Shown piece after piece: positions 14,172-23,683 of a DNA stretch of 64,000 nt. The notes beneath the pieces were generated by a model. It was given only the letters and a program-made list of their open reading frames with translations. It searched no databases and was not told the DNA's origin. Position numbers and translations under genes: made by a program. The stretch covers positions 1-64,000 of the forward strand of contig NZ_JAYGII010000013.1 of the NCBI RefSeq assembly GCF_034931365.1, read 5' to 3'. Source of the DNA: Natronospira elongata. GTDB lineage: Bacteria; Pseudomonadota; Gammaproteobacteria; Natronospirales; Natronospiraceae. How positions within the stretch are numbered: the stretch's first letter is position 1; the number at the start of each line of letters is the position of its first letter.

Positions 14172-17100
14172 TCATGCAGTCCGATTGACGCCAACCATGT
14201 TACCAGCACGCTTCCAGGCGCGGCTGGCTCTGTGGCCACTGCGGTCCAACAGTATGTAGAGGGCCGGCAGCAGGAACAGGCTGACCACGGTGGAGAAGGC
14301 CAGGCCGCCAATGACCGCTCGCGCCATGGGCTGGTAGGAAGGCCCGTCGCCGGCCAGGGCGGCATCACCGATGGCCAGGGGCAGCAGGGCGAGGATGGTT
14401 GTGGCCACGGTCATGAGGATGGGCCGGAAGCGATGCAGGCTGCCATGGTAGAGGGCATCATGCATGCTCATGCCTTTCCAGCGAAGCTGATTGACATGGT
14501 TCACCAGGACAATGCCATTGTTCACCACCACGCCCATGAGAATCAGGATTCCGATCATGGCCATGAAGGTGAAGCTGGTGCCGGTGAACAGGAAGAACCA
14601 GAACACGCCCGTGATGGAAAAGGCGATGGTGCTGAGAATGGCCAATGGTTTCAGCAGGGCCTCGAACAGCGCCGCCATGACGATGAAGATCAGAAAGATG
14701 GCCAGCAGGAAGTTCTGCATCATCTGCTGCACGGCTTCCTGGTCCTGCTCGAATCCGCGACCGAAACGCCAGCGATAACCGGCCGGTAACTGAACGTCAT
14801 CCATGGCGGTTCTGATCCGCTCCTGGGCGGTGGCCGTGTTGATGCCGGGCGCCAGATCAAATTCGATCTGAACGGCGGTGCGCCGGTCCTGTCGCTGGAT
14901 GGCCGCGGCCTGCTCGGCCACAGACAGTTCCGCCAGGCTGTCGAGGCGGGCGCTGCCTCCGTTGGGCAGTGCAATGGGCAAGGCCGCCAGTTGATTGAGT
15001 GAGCGGCGCTCCGCATCCCGGTAGATCACTCTCAGTTCAGTGTCCTCCACGTCACCGCGAAGTGCCCGCAGGTTTCGTCCCTGCAAGGCCAGTGACACCG
15101 AGTCGGCAATCTCCCTGGCACGGATCTCATGTTGTTCAGCCGCCTCGGGCCGGACCCGAACCTGAAGCTCCTGGGAGCGGTTCTCCATGACCGGGCGGGC
15201 GCGAACGATGCCCTCGAGACCACTGAGTTGTTCGGCAAGGTTCCGTGCGATGGGCATCATCTCCTCATAGCGTTCACCTTCCACCCTCAGGGTCAGGGTT
15301 TCGGCACCGCCACTGCGCTGCCAATCAAAACTGGGATTGCCAATCGTGATGTCGGGCAGATCTTCCATGACCCGTTCCCTGACTTCCGCGGCTGACAGAC
15401 GGGCCGCGTCGCCGGTATTGAGGATCAGACCGGATTGGGCGCGACCGCTGTCGTACCATGAATAAACCGACTCCAGGTCAAGTTCTTCCTGATTGGCGTA
15501 CAGGTGGTCTTCGATCTTCTCCACGGCACGTCGCATGTCATCCAGGGGGTGGCTGCCCTCAATGTGATAGTTCAGCCACAAGGTTCGACTGTCCTGCTGG
15601 GGGAACATCTCTGTCTGTACCGCATTGAGGGGGACCAGAATGGAGGCCATGGCCAATGCGCCAATGGCCAGGGTCATTCGGGGCCGGTGAAGGCTCCAGT
15701 TGAGTGCCTTGCCGTAGCGGCGGGCGAGGCCGGCCACCGGATTGGGCCGATCCTCTGCCGACTTCCCCGCTGACAGGCGGGAGAGCAGCAAGGGGATCAG
15801 GGTCAGGGAAATCAGTAGCGAAGCCAGCAGGGTCACCACGATGGCCGCGGCGACATGCTGCAGGAAAATGGTGATCTCATTGTTGCCACCAAACATCAGC
15901 GGCAGGAAGACAATGATGGTGGTCAGCGTTCCCGCCAGCACGGCGACACCCACTTCCCTGCTGCCCCGCAGACTGGCAGAGAGGGGTTTGCGTGCCTTTT
16001 CCTGGCGGTGGCGAAAGATGTTCTCGCTGACCACCACGGCATTGTCCACCAGCATGCCCACGGCCAGCATCAAGCCCATCATGGAAAGAATGTTCAGTGA
16101 CAGGCCGAGCAGATACATCGCCGCGAGACTGGAGGCGATGGCGGCGGGAATGGTGGCCACCACGATCAGCGTGGTGCGGAAAGAGCGCAGGAAGAACCAG
16201 AGCACTGCCAGTGCCAGCAAGGCACCGACGAGACCGGCCCGTAGCAGCTGGCGCAGTGATTCGGTGACCGCCACCGATTCGTCGTTCATTTCGAATATTC
16301 GGATACCCTCAAACTCCGGGTCCTGGCGAACATCCTCCAGTTCGCTTTTCACCCGTCGGGCCACATCCACCAGATTGGCGCCGGATTCCCGCAGGATGTT
16401 CAGGCCCACCGAGGGTTCCCGGTCGAGCAGGCGGACCAGGCGGAGGTCGGCGGTGGTCTCCTTGAGTTCCGCCACGTCAGCCAGCCGCACACCCCGGCCC
16501 AGGGGCAATGCCGCCATCTCTTCCAGGCTGTGAAACTCGGCATCCGGTCGGACCCGTAAGCGCCTTGGCTCCTCGAACAGCAAGCCACCGGCCACCGTCT
16601 GGTGATTGCGCTCGATAATGTCAGTCACCTGGCGGTCAGTGAATCCATGGCTGGCCAGTCGGTCGGGATCCAGCTGTACTTCGATACGCGGTTGCTGAAT
16701 GCCGTAGAGCTGGACCTGGGAGACGCCTTCAATGCGTTCCAGGCGGGCCCTCAGGTGTCGGTCCAGCAGGGTGTACTCCCGCGACAGATCCCGGTCCGAG
16801 GACAGGCGCAAGGTGAGCATGGGCTGATCCGAGGTGGAACCGGTGAATACCCGTGTTCTTTGCACGGTGTCCGGCAGCTCGTGCCGGATGGCGTCGATTC
16901 TGGCCTGGACCTCCAGGTTGCGGGGGCCCATCTCGTCGCCCCACTGGAAGAAGATGCGTACCTCCCCCTGGTCGGGGTTGGCGGTGCTGTCCAGGCGGTC
17001 GATGCCTCTGAGCGTGGCCACGGATTCCTCAATGGGACGCAGGACCTCCCGTTCCATCTCCTCCGGGCCCATGCCGGGGGCCTGGACCTGGATGAAAACA

Positions 17101-17231
17101 CCCGGAAAATCCAGGTCGGGCAGTAGGGCCAGGGGCAGCATCCGGGTGGCAGCCAGGCCGGCTGCCACCACCGACAGGCAGAGCATGAGGGTGGTTACCG
17201 GGCGGCTGAGTGCCAGTCGGGTCAGGTTCAT
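14172..17231 (-). CDS. RND efflux transporter permease subunit (second pump)
   Basis: A 1019-residue inner-membrane proton-driven exporter of the RND family. It shows the usual layout: one membrane helix, large periplasmic loop, six helices, second loop, five helices. The proton-relay helix carries GMLVDNAVVVSEN, with Asp-Asn in place of the Asp-Asp pair of AcrB. Its ATG overlaps the stop of the preceding RND gene as ATGA. Having two different RND genes side by side with a single adaptor gene suggests either a heteromultimeric pump (as MdtBC) or two pumps sharing one adaptor. No TolC-type outer-membrane channel gene is in the operon. Confidence 0.92.
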   Translation of the reverse strand: MNLTRLALSRPVTTLMLCLSVVAAGLAATRMLPLALLPDLDFPGVFIQVQAPGMGPEEMEREVLRPIEESVATLRGIDRLDSTANPDQGEVRIFFQWGDEMGPRNLEVQARIDAIRHELPDTVQRTRVFTGSTSDQPMLTLRLSSDRDLSREYTLLDRHLRARLERIEGVSQVQLYGIQQPRIEVQLDPDRLASHGFTDRQVTDIIERNHQTVAGGLLFEEPRRLRVRPDAEFHSLEEMAALPLGRGVRLADVAELKETTADLRLVRLLDREPSVGLNILRESGANLVDVARRVKSELEDVRQDPEFEGIRIFEMNDESVAVTESLRQLLRAGLVGALLALAVLWFFLRSFRTTLIVVATIPAAIASSLAAMYLLGLSLNILSMMGLMLAVGMLVDNAVVVSENIFRHRQEKARKPLSASLRGSREVGVAVLAGTLTTIIVFLPLMFGGNNEITIFLQHVAAAIVVTLLASLLISLTLIPLLLSRLSAGKSAEDRPNPVAGLARRYGKALNWSLHRPRMTLAIGALAMASILVPLNAVQTEMFPQQDSRTLWLNYHIEGSHPLDDMRRAVEKIEDHLYANQEELDLESVYSWYDSGRAQSGLILNTGDAARLSAAEVRERVMEDLPDITIGNPSFDWQRSGGAETLTLRVEGERYEEMMPIARNLAEQLSGLEGIVRARPVMENRSQELQVRVRPEAAEQHEIRAREIADSVSLALQGRNLRALRGDVEDTELRVIYRDAERRSLNQLAALPIALPNGGSARLDSLAELSVAEQAAAIQRQDRRTAVQIEFDLAPGINTATAQERIRTAMDDVQLPAGYRWRFGRGFEQDQEAVQQMMQNFLLAIFLIFIVMAALFEALLKPLAILSTIAFSITGVFWFFLFTGTSFTFMAMIGILILMGVVVNNGIVLVNHVNQLRWKGMSMHDALYHGSLHRFRPILMTVATTILALLPLAIGDAALAGDGPSYQPMARAVIGGLAFSTVVSLFLLPALYILLDRSGHRASRAWKRAGNMVGVNRTA

Positions 17232-20200
17232 GCCCGCGCCTCCTGGCGACGACTCGCCTGTAGCCAGGTTTCGACACGCTCATAGGTGACCGGGATCACG
17301 ATCAGGGTGAGCAGGGTGCCCACCAGCAGCCCACCGATGACGGTAATGGCCATGGGGGCACGCAATTCGCCCCCTTCGCCCATGCCAAGTGCCATGGGTA
17401 ACAGGCCCAGCAGGGTGGTGAGCATGGTCATCAGAATCGGCCGCAGGCGGGTCTGACCGGCCTCGCTGATGGCTTCGCGCAGGACCAGACCATCCGCCCG
17501 GTTCCGGTTGATTCGATCCACCAGCACGATGGCGTTATTGACGATGATGCCCCCCAGCATCATCAGGCCGATGAACACCACCACGCTGATGGTGGAGCCG
17601 GTCAGCCAGAGACCGATGATCGCCCCGGCCAGCGCCATGGGCACGGTGAACAGAATGACGAAGGGGTGCAGCAGTGACTCGAACTGCGAGGCCATGACCA
17701 GATAGACCAGGAAGATGGACAGCAGCAGCGCCAGTTGCATGGCAGTGAAGGCGTCCTGCATTTCATCGCTCTGGCCCGAGACCCGGGCAGTCACGCCCTG
17801 GGGCAGCTCCATCTCGGCGCTCAGTCGCTCCAGTGCCTGGCTGGCGCGGCCGGTATCGCCATTGGCGGGGCTGGCGGAAATCACCGCGACCCGTTGCTGG
17901 GAATGACGGCGTACTTCCACCGGGCCGGTCTCGATCCGGATATCGGCGACCGCTTCCAGCGGCAGGCTGCGGGGATCGGCCGGATTGATGGGCAGGGCCT
18001 TCAAGGCATCCAGGGAGCGGCGGGTCTCCTCGCGGCCACGGACCAGGATGTCCAGTTCCCGTTCCGGCAGGGAATAGCGGCTGCTGGCCTGGCCGCGCAC
18101 ATGATCCGCGACTCGCCGGGCGACGATCCCGGCATCAAGGCCGAGGCCGGCGAGACGGTCGCGGTCGAAACGAATGCGAACCTCGGGATAGCCTTCTGCC
18201 ATGGAAGAGCGCACGTCGCGGAAGCGTTCATCCCGGGAAAGCTGCCCAAAGACCTGGTTGGCCGCCTGCTGCAGGGACTCCAGACTGTCGGATCGCAGGG
18301 TCAGTTCCAGGGGCTGCTCGAAGCGCATGATGGCCGGTGCCTCGATGCGGCGGCGGATGTCGTCACGACCGTCCAGTGCTGCCCGCAGGCGCTCCGCCGT
18401 GGCCACCTCGGCGGCTTCACCCAGCCCCGGATGCAGTCGCACGGTTAGCTGACCATGGTTCTCGCCGGCGTCACCGGGTGCGGCATCCAGGCGATTGCCG
18501 GTGCCCGCAACCGATGCGGTCACCGCCACCCGGGGGTCATCGGCCAGCTCCTGGCGCAGGGCCTGGAGGGTGTCATCGGTACGGTCCAGGCCAGTGCCCG
18601 GGGGCAGTTCGATGATCATGTCGTACTCGCCCTGGCTGACCTCCGGGATGAGTTCGGTGCCCATCCGGGGCAGCAGGGCCAGTGACAGTGCCACCACCGC
18701 CAGGGTGATCAGCCAGACCTTGCCGGCATTGCCCAGGGACCAGTGGAGGACATGAGGGTAGCTGCTCTCCACCCGTCGCCAGGCAAAGTCGAATAGCTTG
18801 CGCAGCGGCCAGAGCAGGGCACGCATGGCTTCCGCCACCAGCCGTGCCGCGCCCCGCAGCAGGACCAGCAGGCCAAGGCCGGTACCGCCGACAATGCGCC
18901 CGGGCAGGCGACGCAGCCAGCCGCGCTGGTCTGCCTTCTCGGCCTCTTCCAGGTCGGATTCCGGCCGCTGGCCGGGCACCGAGAGCATGGGAATGACGGC
19001 CAGGGCAATCAGCAGGGCCAGCAAGAGGGAGAAGGTAATGGTCAGGGCCTGGTCACCGAACAATTGTCCGGCCAGGCCTTCCACGAAGATCAGCGGCAGG
19101 AAGACGGCAATGGTGGTCAGGGTGGAGGCCGTGATGGCACCGCCCACTTCGCTGGTTCCCCGGCGCGCCGCGGTGAGCGGATCGTCACCGGCCTCGCGCC
19201 GTCGGGCAATGCTTTCCAGCACCACGATGGCGCTGTCCACCAGCAGGCCCACTGCCAGCGCGATGCCGCCCAGGGACATGACATTGAGGCTGATGCCGGT
19301 GCCGTGCATGAGCAGGAAAGTGCCGATCACCGACAGGGGAATGGAGATGCCGATGATCAGGGTGGGGCGGGCACTGCCCAGGAAGAGATACAGCATCAGG
19401 GCAGCCAGCAGGCCCCCGATCACCCCGGCCGAGATCACTTCCCGCACCGCCTGGCGAATGAAGGTGGACTGGTCGGCAATGACCTCCACCTGCATGCCGG
19501 CCGGCAGTTCCCGCTCCAGGCGGGACAAGTGCTGGCGGAGCAGTTCCGCCACCCGCACGGTGTTGGCATCGCCTTCCCGGTAGACGCCGATCTCCACCGC
19601 CTCTTCGCCGTTGAGGCGGGTAATGGCTTCCCGATCGCGATAGCCCATGCGGACTTCGGCGATATCACCCAGTCGGAGGGTTGCCCCCTCGCGCCGGCCG
19701 ACCACGGTCTGTTCGATGTCATCCAGGTTCTCGAAGCGGTTGAGGGTGCGGACCAGCAGCTCGCGGGAGCCTTCATAAAGACTGCCGCTGGAAACATTGA
19801 TGTTCTCGGATTCCAGGCGATTGCGGATGTCTTCAATCTGCAGGCCCAGGGCGGCCATGCGATCGTCGTCCACCAGTACCTGGACTTCACTGTCCAGACC
19901 GCCGGAGACCCGAATGGCGGCAACCCCTTCCACGGTCTCCAGTTCCCGGCCCAGTTGGTCCTCGGCATAGCGGCGCAGGCGGTCAAGATTGTTGTCCTGG
20001 CCATCGCCCAGGCTCAGACGGAGAATGGGGTCGGTGCTGGGGTCAAAGCGCAGCAACAGCGGGCGCTCGGCTTCCAGCGGCAGATTGATGCGGTCGAGTT
20101 TTTCCCGTACCTCCACCACTGCGGTGTCCATGCCAGTACCCCAGGCGAATTCCAGGGTCACATCGGACTGCCCGGCGCGGGAGACGGACTGCACCCGACG

Positions 20201-20446
20201 CACGCCGCTGACCGTTGCCAGCACTTCTTCCACCGGCCGGGTCAGCAGGTATTCCACCTCCTGGGGTGCGCCGCCGGGCAATTCGGTGCGCACGGTGAGG
20301 CTGGGGTAGCTCATTTCCGGCAGCAGATTGACCGCCAACCGGGTCTGGGCGACCAGGCCGAAGACCACCACGCCCAGGGCGATCATGGCCATGGTTACTC
20401 GTCGCCGTGTCGCCAGTTCCACAATGCCAAGGGTCTTGCGTCGCAT
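17228..20446 (-). CDS. RND efflux transporter permease subunit (first pump)
   Basis: A 1072-residue RND transporter. The relay helix reads GLLVDSAIVVLES, with Asp-Ser instead of Asp-Asp. Between the two halves (about residues 495-545) there is an extra charged, arginine-rich cytoplasmic segment that makes it longer than its partner. It starts 49 bp after the adaptor gene and overlaps the second RND gene by 4 bp, so the three are one operon. Substrate is not deducible; families of this type export hydrophobic drugs, detergents or bile salts. Confidence 0.92.
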   Translation of the reverse strand: MRRKTLGIVELATRRRVTMAMIALGVVVFGLVAQTRLAVNLLPEMSYPSLTVRTELPGGAPQEVEYLLTRPVEEVLATVSGVRRVQSVSRAGQSDVTLEFAWGTGMDTAVVEVREKLDRINLPLEAERPLLLRFDPSTDPILRLSLGDGQDNNLDRLRRYAEDQLGRELETVEGVAAIRVSGGLDSEVQVLVDDDRMAALGLQIEDIRNRLESENINVSSGSLYEGSRELLVRTLNRFENLDDIEQTVVGRREGATLRLGDIAEVRMGYRDREAITRLNGEEAVEIGVYREGDANTVRVAELLRQHLSRLERELPAGMQVEVIADQSTFIRQAVREVISAGVIGGLLAALMLYLFLGSARPTLIIGISIPLSVIGTFLLMHGTGISLNVMSLGGIALAVGLLVDSAIVVLESIARRREAGDDPLTAARRGTSEVGGAITASTLTTIAVFLPLIFVEGLAGQLFGDQALTITFSLLLALLIALAVIPMLSVPGQRPESDLEEAEKADQRGWLRRLPGRIVGGTGLGLLVLLRGAARLVAEAMRALLWPLRKLFDFAWRRVESSYPHVLHWSLGNAGKVWLITLAVVALSLALLPRMGTELIPEVSQGEYDMIIELPPGTGLDRTDDTLQALRQELADDPRVAVTASVAGTGNRLDAAPGDAGENHGQLTVRLHPGLGEAAEVATAERLRAALDGRDDIRRRIEAPAIMRFEQPLELTLRSDSLESLQQAANQVFGQLSRDERFRDVRSSMAEGYPEVRIRFDRDRLAGLGLDAGIVARRVADHVRGQASSRYSLPERELDILVRGREETRRSLDALKALPINPADPRSLPLEAVADIRIETGPVEVRRHSQQRVAVISASPANGDTGRASQALERLSAEMELPQGVTARVSGQSDEMQDAFTAMQLALLLSIFLVYLVMASQFESLLHPFVILFTVPMALAGAIIGLWLTGSTISVVVFIGLMMLGGIIVNNAIVLVDRINRNRADGLVLREAISEAGQTRLRPILMTMLTTLLGLLPMALGMGEGGELRAPMAITVIGGLLVGTLLTLIVIPVTYERVETWLQASRRQEARA

Positions 20447-20495
20447 GTCAGGCTTCCTGTCTCGTCAAAAGGGGCAGTGCAGGGCGTGTCTGGAA

Positions 20496-21587
20496 TCAGC
20501 CGCGGCCCGTTTCGGCCAGGCGCTTGCTGCTCTCCTGGCCACCGTTGATGCGCACACGGGCGCCGTCACGCAGAGTGGCGTGGCCCAGTGTGATCACCGG
20601 CTCGTCTCCGCTCAGGCCGTCAGTGATCTCCACCCAGCCCTCCTCACTCAGGCCGGTCTCCACCTGACGGCGCTTGGCGACCCCGTCTTCCACCACAAAC
20701 AGGCTGGCGCGACCGTTTTCGAATTGCAGTGCCTGACGCGGCACCATCAGGGCGTCATCACGGGTGTCATAAAGGATGCGCACCCGGGCGAAGGCCCCGG
20801 GGCGGAGCAGGCCGCTGCTGTCTTCCACCCGAACAGTGGCCCGAACCGTGCCCGAATCGGTATCCACCACCGGGCTGATGCGGGCGATGCGGCCGCTGTG
20901 AACCCGGTCCGGGGAGGCATCGCTGCGGATCTCCACCAGCTGGTCCACGGCCAGACGGCTCATCAGGCGCTCGGGGACATGGACTTCCGCTTCAAGATTG
21001 CGGGTGTCGGTCACCCGGAACAGCACATCGCCGGGATTGACGTTGTCGCCCATGCGAATATGGCGTTCCGATACCACCCCGTCCACCGGAGCCTTGATGC
21101 GGGTTTCCTCAAGCTCCACCTCGGCCAGGGAGAGAGCGGCACGCTGGGCTTCGACCTGAAAGCCCAGTTTTTCCACCGAGTCGGAACTCACCAGCTGGTC
21201 CTGAAGCAGCTGTTGCTGGCGCTTGTAGTCCTGTTCCAGGCTGGATAGATCGGCACGCCGCTGTTCCACTTCCAGACGGCGACGGCGATCGTCCAGTACC
21301 GCCAGCACCTCGCCGGCCTTGACCGCATCGCCTTCTTCCACGCGCAGTTCCCGGACCAGGCCCTCGGCACGGGACGGAACCCGGGCGTCGTGAACAGCCT
21401 GCAGCGTCGCCGTGGTCCGGTGATTGGCGCTCACGCTGTCGCGCCTCGGCTCCTCGGCCTGCACGCTGGTGCGGCTGCTTTCCTCCTCATCCTGGCCTTG
21501 ATCCGCCGGAGCCTCCTGCTGGCAGGCGGCCAGTGCCAGGACCACCAGGGCCAGCAGGCTCAGTCGCTTGATCTCTGTGATGCTCAT
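20496..21587 (-). CDS. Periplasmic adaptor (membrane fusion) lipoprotein of the RND system
   Basis: A 363-residue HlyD/AcrA-type adaptor. A lipobox (ALAAC, Cys22) predicts a lipid anchor. A lipoyl domain is split around a helical hairpin (about residues 95-155), followed by beta-barrel and membrane-proximal domains. It links the inner-membrane RND pump to an outer-membrane channel encoded elsewhere. It is the first gene of the efflux operon; a sigma-70-like promoter is visible 55-80 bp upstream. A small GTCAC-N5-GTGAC palindrome at 21603-21617 in the leader could be a repressor site, but no regulator gene is adjacent. Confidence 0.92.
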   Translation of the reverse strand: MSITEIKRLSLLALVVLALAACQQEAPADQGQDEEESSRTSVQAEEPRRDSVSANHRTTATLQAVHDARVPSRAEGLVRELRVEEGDAVKAGEVLAVLDDRRRRLEVEQRRADLSSLEQDYKRQQQLLQDQLVSSDSVEKLGFQVEAQRAALSLAEVELEETRIKAPVDGVVSERHIRMGDNVNPGDVLFRVTDTRNLEAEVHVPERLMSRLAVDQLVEIRSDASPDRVHSGRIARISPVVDTDSGTVRATVRVEDSSGLLRPGAFARVRILYDTRDDALMVPRQALQFENGRASLFVVEDGVAKRRQVETGLSEEGWVEITDGLSGDEPVITLGHATLRDGARVRINGGQESSKRLAETGRG

Positions 21588-21640
21588 GATTCGTACTCCT
21601 GCGTCACCGGATGTGACTTACCGTGTAGGTGATGTAGCGA

Positions 21641-21668
21641 AGTATAACAGTAAATTTCTCATGTGCAA
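21641..21668 (-). promoter_or_regulatory. Probable promoter of the RND operon
   Basis: Read on the minus strand: TTGCAC (21663-21668), 16-bp spacer, TATACT (21641-21646), about 50 bp before the adaptor start codon. It is close to the sigma-70 consensus, with five of six matches in the -10 element. Confidence 0.55.
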
Positions 21669-21824
21669 GTCCCCATTTGTCCGGTCTGCCGCTGCCCCTG
21701 GCTGGGCTATCCTGCCCAAATGGGGGGGGTGGTCGGCTTACTTGCAAGTGCCTGGGGGCGATTTTTTCCTTCCGGCGCGGGATGGCATAGAATCAGGCCC
21801 CTGTTTTTCTTGCTGGAGTGGACA

Positions 21825-23090
21825 ATGCATCGCATGACAGCCCTGCTCGTGGCGGCCGGACTGGCCATTTCCCCGGTCCTGGTCGCCGAGAAAGCCCCCC
21901 GGGATTACCGCGCCGAGGCCATTGACATCCTCGAGTCCGTCCCCCTGATCGATGGCCACAACGATGTGCCCTGGCAGTACCGCCAGCGGGCGGACAACCG
22001 CCTCGGCGAGATCGATTTTGCCGGTGACACCCGTGAGCTCGATCCGCCCATGCACACCGACATCCCGCGTCTGCTTGAAGGTCGGGTGGGTGGCCAGTTC
22101 TGGTCGGTCTACGTCCCCCCGGCCATGGATGGTCCGGAAGGCACCCGCGCCCAGCTGGAGCAGATTGACGCGGCCCGTCGTCTGATCGCCTCCCATGATG
22201 AACTGCGCTTCGTGGAGACGGCGGATGAGCTGGAAGCCGCCTTTGAGGAGGGTCATATTGCCTCCCTGCTGGGCATGGAAGGCGGACACGTTCTCGACAA
22301 CAGCATCGCCACCTTGCGGACCTTCTATGCCCTGGGTGCCCGCTACATGACCCTGACCCACTGGCAGAACACCGATTGGGCCGATGCCGCCACCGATGAC
22401 CCCGAACATGACGGGCTGAGCGCTTTTGGCGAGGCCATCATTGAGGAGATGAATCGCATCGGCATGCTGGTGGATCTGTCCCATGTGGCCCCCTCCACCA
22501 TGCATGATGTGCTGGATGTGACCGAGGCGCCGGTGATCTTTTCCCATTCCTCGGCCATGGGGGTGACCGATCATTCCCGCAATGTGCCCGACGATGTACT
22601 GGATCGCCTGCCGGAGAATGGCGGTGTGGTGATGGTGACCTTCGTGCCCTCATTCGTCAGTGAAGCGGTCCGCGAGCATGGTGCCAAGCGGGCGGCGGAA
22701 CGGGCCCGCCTGGAAGCGCTTTACATTGGCCGGCCGCAGCGGGTGGAAGCCGGCCTGGAGGCCTGGGATGACGCCAATCCCGAGCCTCGCGCCACCCTCG
22801 CCGATGTGGCCGACCATATCGATTACATTCGCGACCGCATTGGCGTCGAGTACATCGGTATCGGTGGTGACTATGACGGCATAACCAGTCTCCCGGAGGG
22901 CCTGGAGGATGTTTCCACCTATCCGGATCTGTTTGCCGAGTTGCTGCGCCGGGGCTATGAGCGGGAAGAGCTGAAGAAAATCGCCGGTCTCAATGTGCTG
23001 CGGGTCATGCGGGCAAACGAGGCCTTTGCCGCGGAGCAGACCGAAAAGGGAAGGCGCCCGGTGGATGTGCGCATTGACGATTTTGACTGA
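21825..23090 (+). CDS. M19 membrane dipeptidase (renal dipeptidase family), exported
   Basis: A 421-residue zinc dipeptidase. The metal ligands are visible: His45 and Asp47 in DGHND, Glu152 in GMEGGH, and histidines in LSHV and FSHSS; GGDYDG near the C-terminus is also conserved. Members hydrolyse dipeptides, including those with D-residues, and act in the periplasm or at the membrane. A signal peptide ends near LVAE. The ATG at 21825 has GGAG six bases upstream, while the open frame upstream is not supported. It is followed after 32 bp by the SRPBCC-like gene, probably in one operon. Confidence 0.92.
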   Translation: MHRMTALLVAAGLAISPVLVAEKAPRDYRAEAIDILESVPLIDGHNDVPWQYRQRADNRLGEIDFAGDTRELDPPMHTDIPRLLEGRVGGQFWSVYVPPAMDGPEGTRAQLEQIDAARRLIASHDELRFVETADELEAAFEEGHIASLLGMEGGHVLDNSIATLRTFYALGARYMTLTHWQNTDWADAATDDPEHDGLSAFGEAIIEEMNRIGMLVDLSHVAPSTMHDVLDVTEAPVIFSHSSAMGVTDHSRNVPDDVLDRLPENGGVVMVTFVPSFVSEAVREHGAKRAAERARLEALYIGRPQRVEAGLEAWDDANPEPRATLADVADHIDYIRDRIGVEYIGIGGDYDGITSLPEGLEDVSTYPDLFAELLRRGYEREELKKIAGLNVLRVMRANEAFAAEQTEKGRRPVDVRIDDFD

Positions 23091-23122
23091 CAACGGTGTC
23101 TGATCAGCCTGGAGGTGGAGCG

Positions 23123-23662
23123 GTGAAACTGGGTTACACGGTGGGGATTGTGCTCGGCATTATTGTCGTGCTGCTGGTATTGCTGACCGGCCTGCTGCCG
23201 GATACGGCGGCCCGCGAGGGTGAGGCACGATTCTGTGCCGATCGGGAGACCGTCTTTGCCCATTTTCACCAGCCCGAGCGGATTACCGCCTGGTCCAGCA
23301 TCTTCGGCTCGGTGGAACCGGACGAGGTCGAGCTGATTGGCGACAGCGGCGAGGCATCGGGGCTGCGCCTGACCGACGATCAGCGTTGGCTGCAGCTTGA
23401 AGTGGTGGACAGCCAGGCACCGGAGTTCCTGCGCTATCAGTTCTCTACCCACGACGGTCTCTCTGTTGCCGCCGATATCAGCCTTCAGGCGCAAGACAGT
23501 GACACGGCGGCGTCGGTGACCATGGAGCAGCAGTTTTCCACCTACTTTGGTCGCTGGGCGAGGTTTTTTGTCGGCGGTGTCTTTGCCGACCTGATGCAGG
23601 AAGAGTTTGAAGGCATCCACCAGGTCCTGGCGGAAGCCGGCCATGAATGTCCGGCCAGCTAG
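23123..23662 (+). CDS. Membrane-anchored SRPBCC-like protein
   Basis: A 179-residue protein with an N-terminal helix (from KLGYTVGIVLGIIVVLLVLL) and a soluble domain resembling SRPBCC/START proteins. It has the same architecture as the protein encoded at 13584-14156 after the RND pumps. I chose the GTG at 23123 because a very strong GGAGGTGGAG site ends two bases before it; a GTG at 23096 is in frame but lacks a site. It converges with the methyltransferase gene, with only 21 bp between stops and a GC-rich hairpin (cctcggcc paired with ggccgagg, 23671-23699) across the junction. The ligand is unknown. Confidence 0.65.
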   Translation: MKLGYTVGIVLGIIVVLLVLLTGLLPDTAAREGEARFCADRETVFAHFHQPERITAWSSIFGSVEPDEVELIGDSGEASGLRLTDDQRWLQLEVVDSQAPEFLRYQFSTHDGLSVAADISLQAQDSDTAASVTMEQQFSTYFGRWARFFVGGVFADLMQEEFEGIHQVLAEAGHECPAS

Positions 23663-23683
23663 TCGGTCCGCCTCGGCCGGGGT

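Noticed and set aside
14172..20446. Long plus-strand frames opposite the RND genes (for example 19064-20548, 494 codons)
   Set aside because: High-GC antisense frames with Gly/His/Gln-rich composition and no motif; the RND genes on the minus strand are certain.
22954..23644. Antisense frame 22955-23644 opposite the dipeptidase and SRPBCC genes
   Set aside because: It spans two clear plus-strand genes and has no motif or start signal.
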